The notes below the pieces were generated by a model, which was given only the letters and a program-made list of their open reading frames with translations, was not told the DNA's origin and made no database searches. A stretch of DNA of 35,426 nt, from NCBI GenBank assembly GCA_034926415.1, contig JAYFRC010000067.1:1-35426 (forward strand). The letters run 5' to 3'. Below, piece by piece: positions 32,744-35,426 of the stretch (within the stretch, counting starts at the first letter, position 1; each line of letters opens with the position of its first letter). Both the position numbers and the translations under genes were made by a program. Source of the DNA: JAYFRC01 sp034926415 (GTDB lineage Bacteria > Bacillota > Clostridia > Oscillospirales > Oscillospiraceae).

Positions 32744-33157
32744 ATGAATAGCAAACGCAGCGAGCGCCCGTATATAAAGCTCGACAAATATATTCCCGCC
32801 AAATATTTCAGAACCGCGGATTCCATCTCGGAGTACAAGTGCTCGCCGAACGAGATACCCGTCAGGGTCGGAACAACGCAAAATTTCAGAAATAAGCTGT
32901 CTTTCACCACACCATGGGACGGACAGTTGTTTGGATACATTCGCAAAAGCAGCGGATTTCTCACGCTGTGCGCGGAGATGGAGCTGGACTTTGCGAATAT
33001 AAACGAAGCGTATTTCGAGGATTGGGGCACAAAATTCATATTCATCATCGCGACAAAGAAGGGCGATAAGGAGCCGAGCTTCGCGGTAGAACCAGACGAG
33101 GTGCGCAGCCTCCTTGAAAATTGTATGAGGATACCGGCACAGCGCGTCTCAAAATAA
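32744..33157 (+). CDS. Unknown conserved-looking protein inside the pyrimidine operon
   Basis: This protein of about 137 residues has no family I recognise. It has no signal peptide or membrane segment. The N-terminus is basic (NSKRSERPYIKLDKYIPAKY), and a mixed alpha/beta core follows (FRNKLSFTTPWDG, FLTLCAEMELDFANINEAYF, TKFIFIIATKKG). It has only two or three Cys and no metal motif. GAGGTGA sits 6 bases before the ATG at 32744. It is tightly placed between the reductase and the hydrolase genes, so a role in the same pathway is likely, possibly as a chaperone, subunit or sensor. Confidence 0.72.
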   Translation: MNSKRSERPYIKLDKYIPAKYFRTADSISEYKCSPNEIPVRVGTTQNFRNKLSFTTPWDGQLFGYIRKSSGFLTLCAEMELDFANINEAYFEDWGTKFIFIIATKKGDKEPSFAVEPDEVRSLLENCMRIPAQRVSK

Positions 33158-33191
33158 GCGGCAATCATACGAAAGGAAAGGAATGAACATT

Positions 33192-34475
33192 ATGTATACA
33201 TGCAGCGAAAAAAGGATGGAAGACAAGATAAAAACCTTCAGTAAATACGGCGACGCCGGACACGGCGGCATAACCCGCTATTCGCTCTCACCTGAGGCGA
33301 TACAGGCGCGCAACGAGTTCATAAAGCGCATGACCGCCATCGGAGCAGATATAGAGATAGACGATGTGGCGGATATGTACGCGACCATACCCGGCACCGA
33401 CGCGAACGCAAAGCGTATAGTCATGGCGTCCCACTGCGACTCAGTCAAGAACGGCGGAAACTATGACGGCATACTCGGCGTCATGTCTGCCATGGAGGTA
33501 CTGGAAACAGTTCACGAAAAGGGCATCGAACATAAGCATCCTCTGACCGCGATGGTATGGACGAACGAGGAAGGCTCGCTCTATCCGCCGGCGATGATGT
33601 GCTCGGGTATCGTAAGCTACGATTATCTGCCGGAGGATATACGCTGCAAATTCAAATATGAGGATATGATGGCGTCGAAGAGTATTCTCGACCCGACGAA
33701 GACCTTTGGCGAGGCGCTGGAGAAATCCGGATTCAAGGGCGAGAAGAAATACCGCCTGACTACCGAACGCTACCAGTATATGTTTGAAACGCATATCGAG
33801 CAGGGGCCGATACTTGAGGACAACGGGAACGATATAGGAGTCGTTGACTGCGTGCTCGGCATGTTCAACTACCGCGTCAAGTTCTACGGACAGACGACTC
33901 ATGCCGGCACGTTCCCGATGCCTAAGCGCCGCGATGCGTTTTTCGCCGCTGCGCAGGCGCTGTGCTATCTGCATCAGGAGATAGACAAGCTTGGTGTCGG
34001 CGACCTCGTCTACACCACCGGCGAAGTCGTCTGCCATCCCTGCGTCCACACCTGCGTACCTGACTATTTTGATTTCTCCTTCGATGCGCGCCACGAAGAC
34101 CCCGCGGTGCTAGAAAAAGTGCTGGCCATCGTCAAGTCCTGCGGGGATAAAGACTGGTCAGGCTGTACCTGTGAGGTTGAAAAGGCGTGGAACCGCGACA
34201 CCGTGTACTGGAACAAGGACCTCGTAAAGTGCGTCAAGGAATCCTGCGAGGAGCTTGGCGTGAGCCATCAGTACATACATTCCGGGGCGGGACACGACGC
34301 GCAGTTTGCGTCTTACGTTCTGCCGACCACGATGATCTTTGTGCAGTCCAAAGACGGATTGTCCCACTGCGAGCCGGAATTTTCGTCCGTCAAGCATTGC
34401 ACCGAAGGCGCATCCGTATTGCTCAACGCCGTGCTGAAGGCTGACAAATTGGATGCGTATACGAATACACTTTAA
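33192..34475 (+). CDS. N-carbamoyl-beta-alanine amidohydrolase (M20 carbamoylase family)
   Basis: This protein of about 427 residues belongs to the hydantoinase/carbamoylase branch of M20 metallopeptidases. It hydrolyses N-carbamoyl-beta-alanine to beta-alanine, CO2 and ammonia. Metal ligands and catalytic residues are visible: ASHCDSV, YDGILGV, WTNEEGS, THIEQGP, the dimer-domain TTHAGTFPMPKRRDA and, near the end, SGAGHDAQF. Allantoate amidohydrolases are close relatives, but the operon favours the pyrimidine substrate. The ATG at 33192 has AAAGGA 9 bases upstream. An ATG at 33183 is also in frame. It is the last gene before the terminator. Confidence 0.9.
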   Translation: MYTCSEKRMEDKIKTFSKYGDAGHGGITRYSLSPEAIQARNEFIKRMTAIGADIEIDDVADMYATIPGTDANAKRIVMASHCDSVKNGGNYDGILGVMSAMEVLETVHEKGIEHKHPLTAMVWTNEEGSLYPPAMMCSGIVSYDYLPEDIRCKFKYEDMMASKSILDPTKTFGEALEKSGFKGEKKYRLTTERYQYMFETHIEQGPILEDNGNDIGVVDCVLGMFNYRVKFYGQTTHAGTFPMPKRRDAFFAAAQALCYLHQEIDKLGVGDLVYTTGEVVCHPCVHTCVPDYFDFSFDARHEDPAVLEKVLAIVKSCGDKDWSGCTCEVEKAWNRDTVYWNKDLVKCVKESCEELGVSHQYIHSGAGHDAQFASYVLPTTMIFVQSKDGLSHCEPEFSSVKHCTEGASVLLNAVLKADKLDAYTNTL

Positions 34476-34505
34476 AATCTGAACCGGTAAGCTTTGAACA
34501 CCAAG

Positions 34506-34552
34506 AAAACGGCTGGCCCCCGCACATTAAATGCGGGAGTCAGCCGTTTTTT
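34506..34552 (+). terminator. Intrinsic terminator of the pyrimidine operon
   Basis: AAAACGGCTG pairs with CAGCCGTTTT (34506-34515 with 34541-34550), with an inner CCCGCA/TGCGGG stem, followed by TT. It lies 30 bases after the last stop. Confidence 0.88.
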
Positions 34553-34951
34553 CAATTAATATTGCTGCCGATCTTTGTTGTTTCAATATGATGGTTTTAC
34601 ACTGTTTAATAAAAAATGATTCCTTGTTCAATGCTCAGCGCTGCGATCACGTTTTTATTTGGGCTCTTGTATAGGAAAACACCGCAGGCACAATCATTAC
34701 AATTTGGGCTAGCCAGTATACATTTACAAGTTTTATATCTTAAAATATATCTTTTTTGCTTGCACTGAGTATAATTTGGATGCGAACCGCATGCGTAGCG
34801 GAGCGTTCGCAGCAATACCGAGTACCGGTAGATAATCAAAACTAAAATTCATCAAAATAAGTATCTGCAAGGTTTTTTCAAGATATGCCCGAAAAAATCA
34901 TTGAAAAATGGTGGAATATGTTTTATTCAGCCGTTTTTTGCCGTCCGTTTA
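34553..34951. other. AT-rich gap after the operon
   Basis: About 400 bases without a supported gene. It includes repeat copy B (34767-34811). A minus-strand frame at 34606-34839 is Cys-rich by translation but has no ribosome site and is not called. Confidence 0.5.
34767..34811 (+). repeat. Hairpin repeat, copy B (right of the pyrimidine operon)
   Basis: GAGTATAATTTGGATGCGAA opens the copy and TGCGAAC...GTTCGCA forms its stem. It has the same orientation as, and visible similarity to, copy A at 21376-21427. Confidence 0.45.
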
Positions 34952-34979
34952 TTGATTCTGTTCGTATTTATGTTACAAT
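34952..34979 (+). promoter_or_regulatory. SigA-like promoter before the right-edge gene
   Basis: TTGATT (34952-34957), a 16-base spacer and TACAAT (34974-34979). Confidence 0.5.
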
Positions 34980-34998
34980 AATAAAAATGCACTTTCAT

Positions 34999-35426
34999 AT
35001 GCAAAAACTGCCATCTATGGACATGGCGGGGAATCTGGAGGTCGTCAAGCCATATCTCAATCCGGATTCCGCTGTTTGTTTCTTTGACAACTATGCCCTG
35101 CTTCCACCGACAGGATTGATCGTATCGGACCACTGCTGGGCTGATCTGCTGGACCTGAACACCGGGGAGCCGATACCATACGGGCGCTTACCTGGGCTTC
35201 ACTTTCTGGCGTGAGGGGCCTCCCTATGACCTTGGAGAAAACAGAGTCTGGCATCAGGAGGAACCAGAGCAAGCATCCACACCGCATGGAAAAGCGCTTC
35301 AATCTTACTTTACGAAAGACGGCCTTGTCATTGAATACTCGCTTGTAAATCCCAAGGCTGAGGCGGTAGAGTTCCTGGGAATGAACTGGTCGGTTGCCTG
35401 CGAAGGATGCGATTCGATCCAATTTG
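34999..35426 (+). pseudogene. Frameshifted, truncated gene of unknown function (window edge)
   Basis: The first frame runs from about 34999 through CFFDNYALLPPTGLIV and LLDLNTGEPIPYG and then goes out of frame to a stop at 35212. In the +1 frame the protein clearly continues: AYLGFTFWREGPPYDLGENR, YFTKDGLVIEYSLVNP and FLGMNWSVACEGCDS, to the window end. Removing one G from the GGG near 35180 joins the two parts as PYGAYLGF. It could be a real mutation or a base error. I do not recognise the family. The beta-rich text suggests an enzyme or binding domain of carbohydrate type (weak inference). No clear ribosome site. Confidence 0.65.

Noticed and set aside
34606..34839. Minus-strand Cys-rich ORF in the gap after the pyrimidine operon
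   Set aside because: It has no ribosome site, spans the hairpin repeat and AT-rich DNA, and resembles no family.

Overview
The window looks like the chromosome of a spore-forming, Gram-positive anaerobe of the Clostridia, probably near Oscillospiraceae (inference). The supporting traits are a pyruvate formate-lyase system, a Tlp-type small acid-soluble spore protein, sortases with LPxTG surface proteins, and purine-rich Shine-Dalgarno sites. No rRNA, tRNA or CRISPR was seen.

Region 1 (1-10.8 kb, mostly minus strand) is housekeeping and sporulation. pflB-pflA lies behind a promoter, a probable ZTP (pfl-motif) riboswitch and an intrinsic terminator. Next come two tandem paralogous small proteins, an S66 LD-carboxypeptidase, a SUV3-like RNA helicase and an unexported N-acetylmuramoyl-alanine amidase. 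From 7.6 to 10.3 kb there is a cluster of tiny hydrophilic genes that includes Tlp and two further Tlp-like proteins, an HD-domain protein and a CxxC-less HMA-like protein. Several of these genes are too short for ordinary gene calling.

Region 2 (10.8-20.9 kb) is a complete sortase-assembled pilus operon on the minus strand. It encodes a large tip adhesin with a 7-residue Asp-Pro repeat, a backbone pilin (LPSTG), a class C sortase, a CnaB minor pilin with an unusual APQTG sorting signal, and a second sortase. Divergent from it is a SARP/BTAD-type regulator whose C-terminus resembles a degenerate GGDEF domain.

Region 3 (20.9-22.1 kb) is a graveyard of decayed IS4-like and IS5-like transposases and hairpin repeats.

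Region 4 (22.1-34.6 kb, plus strand) is one long operon for reductive pyrimidine catabolism. It has a promoter and terminator-bearing leader, an NMT1/THI5-type ABC importer, dihydropyrimidinase, a dihydropyrimidine dehydrogenase, a PucR regulator, a class III aminotransferase, an iron-type alcohol dehydrogenase, an unknown protein and an N-carbamoyl-beta-alanine hydrolase. Together they would import uracil or thymine, reduce and open the ring, release beta-alanine (or its methyl analogue), and ferment it through malonate semialdehyde to 3-hydroxypropionate. Two features stand out. The substrate-binding lipoprotein is circularly permuted. The dehydrogenase carries the N-terminal Fe-S domain fused directly to the FMN and C-terminal Fe-S domains, with no FAD or NAD(P)H domains, which suggests a ferredoxin-driven enzyme. 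The operon is much richer in ATA isoleucine codons than region 2 and is bracketed by diverged copies of a hairpin repeat, so it looks acquired.

The right edge holds the start of an unrecognised gene broken by one extra base.
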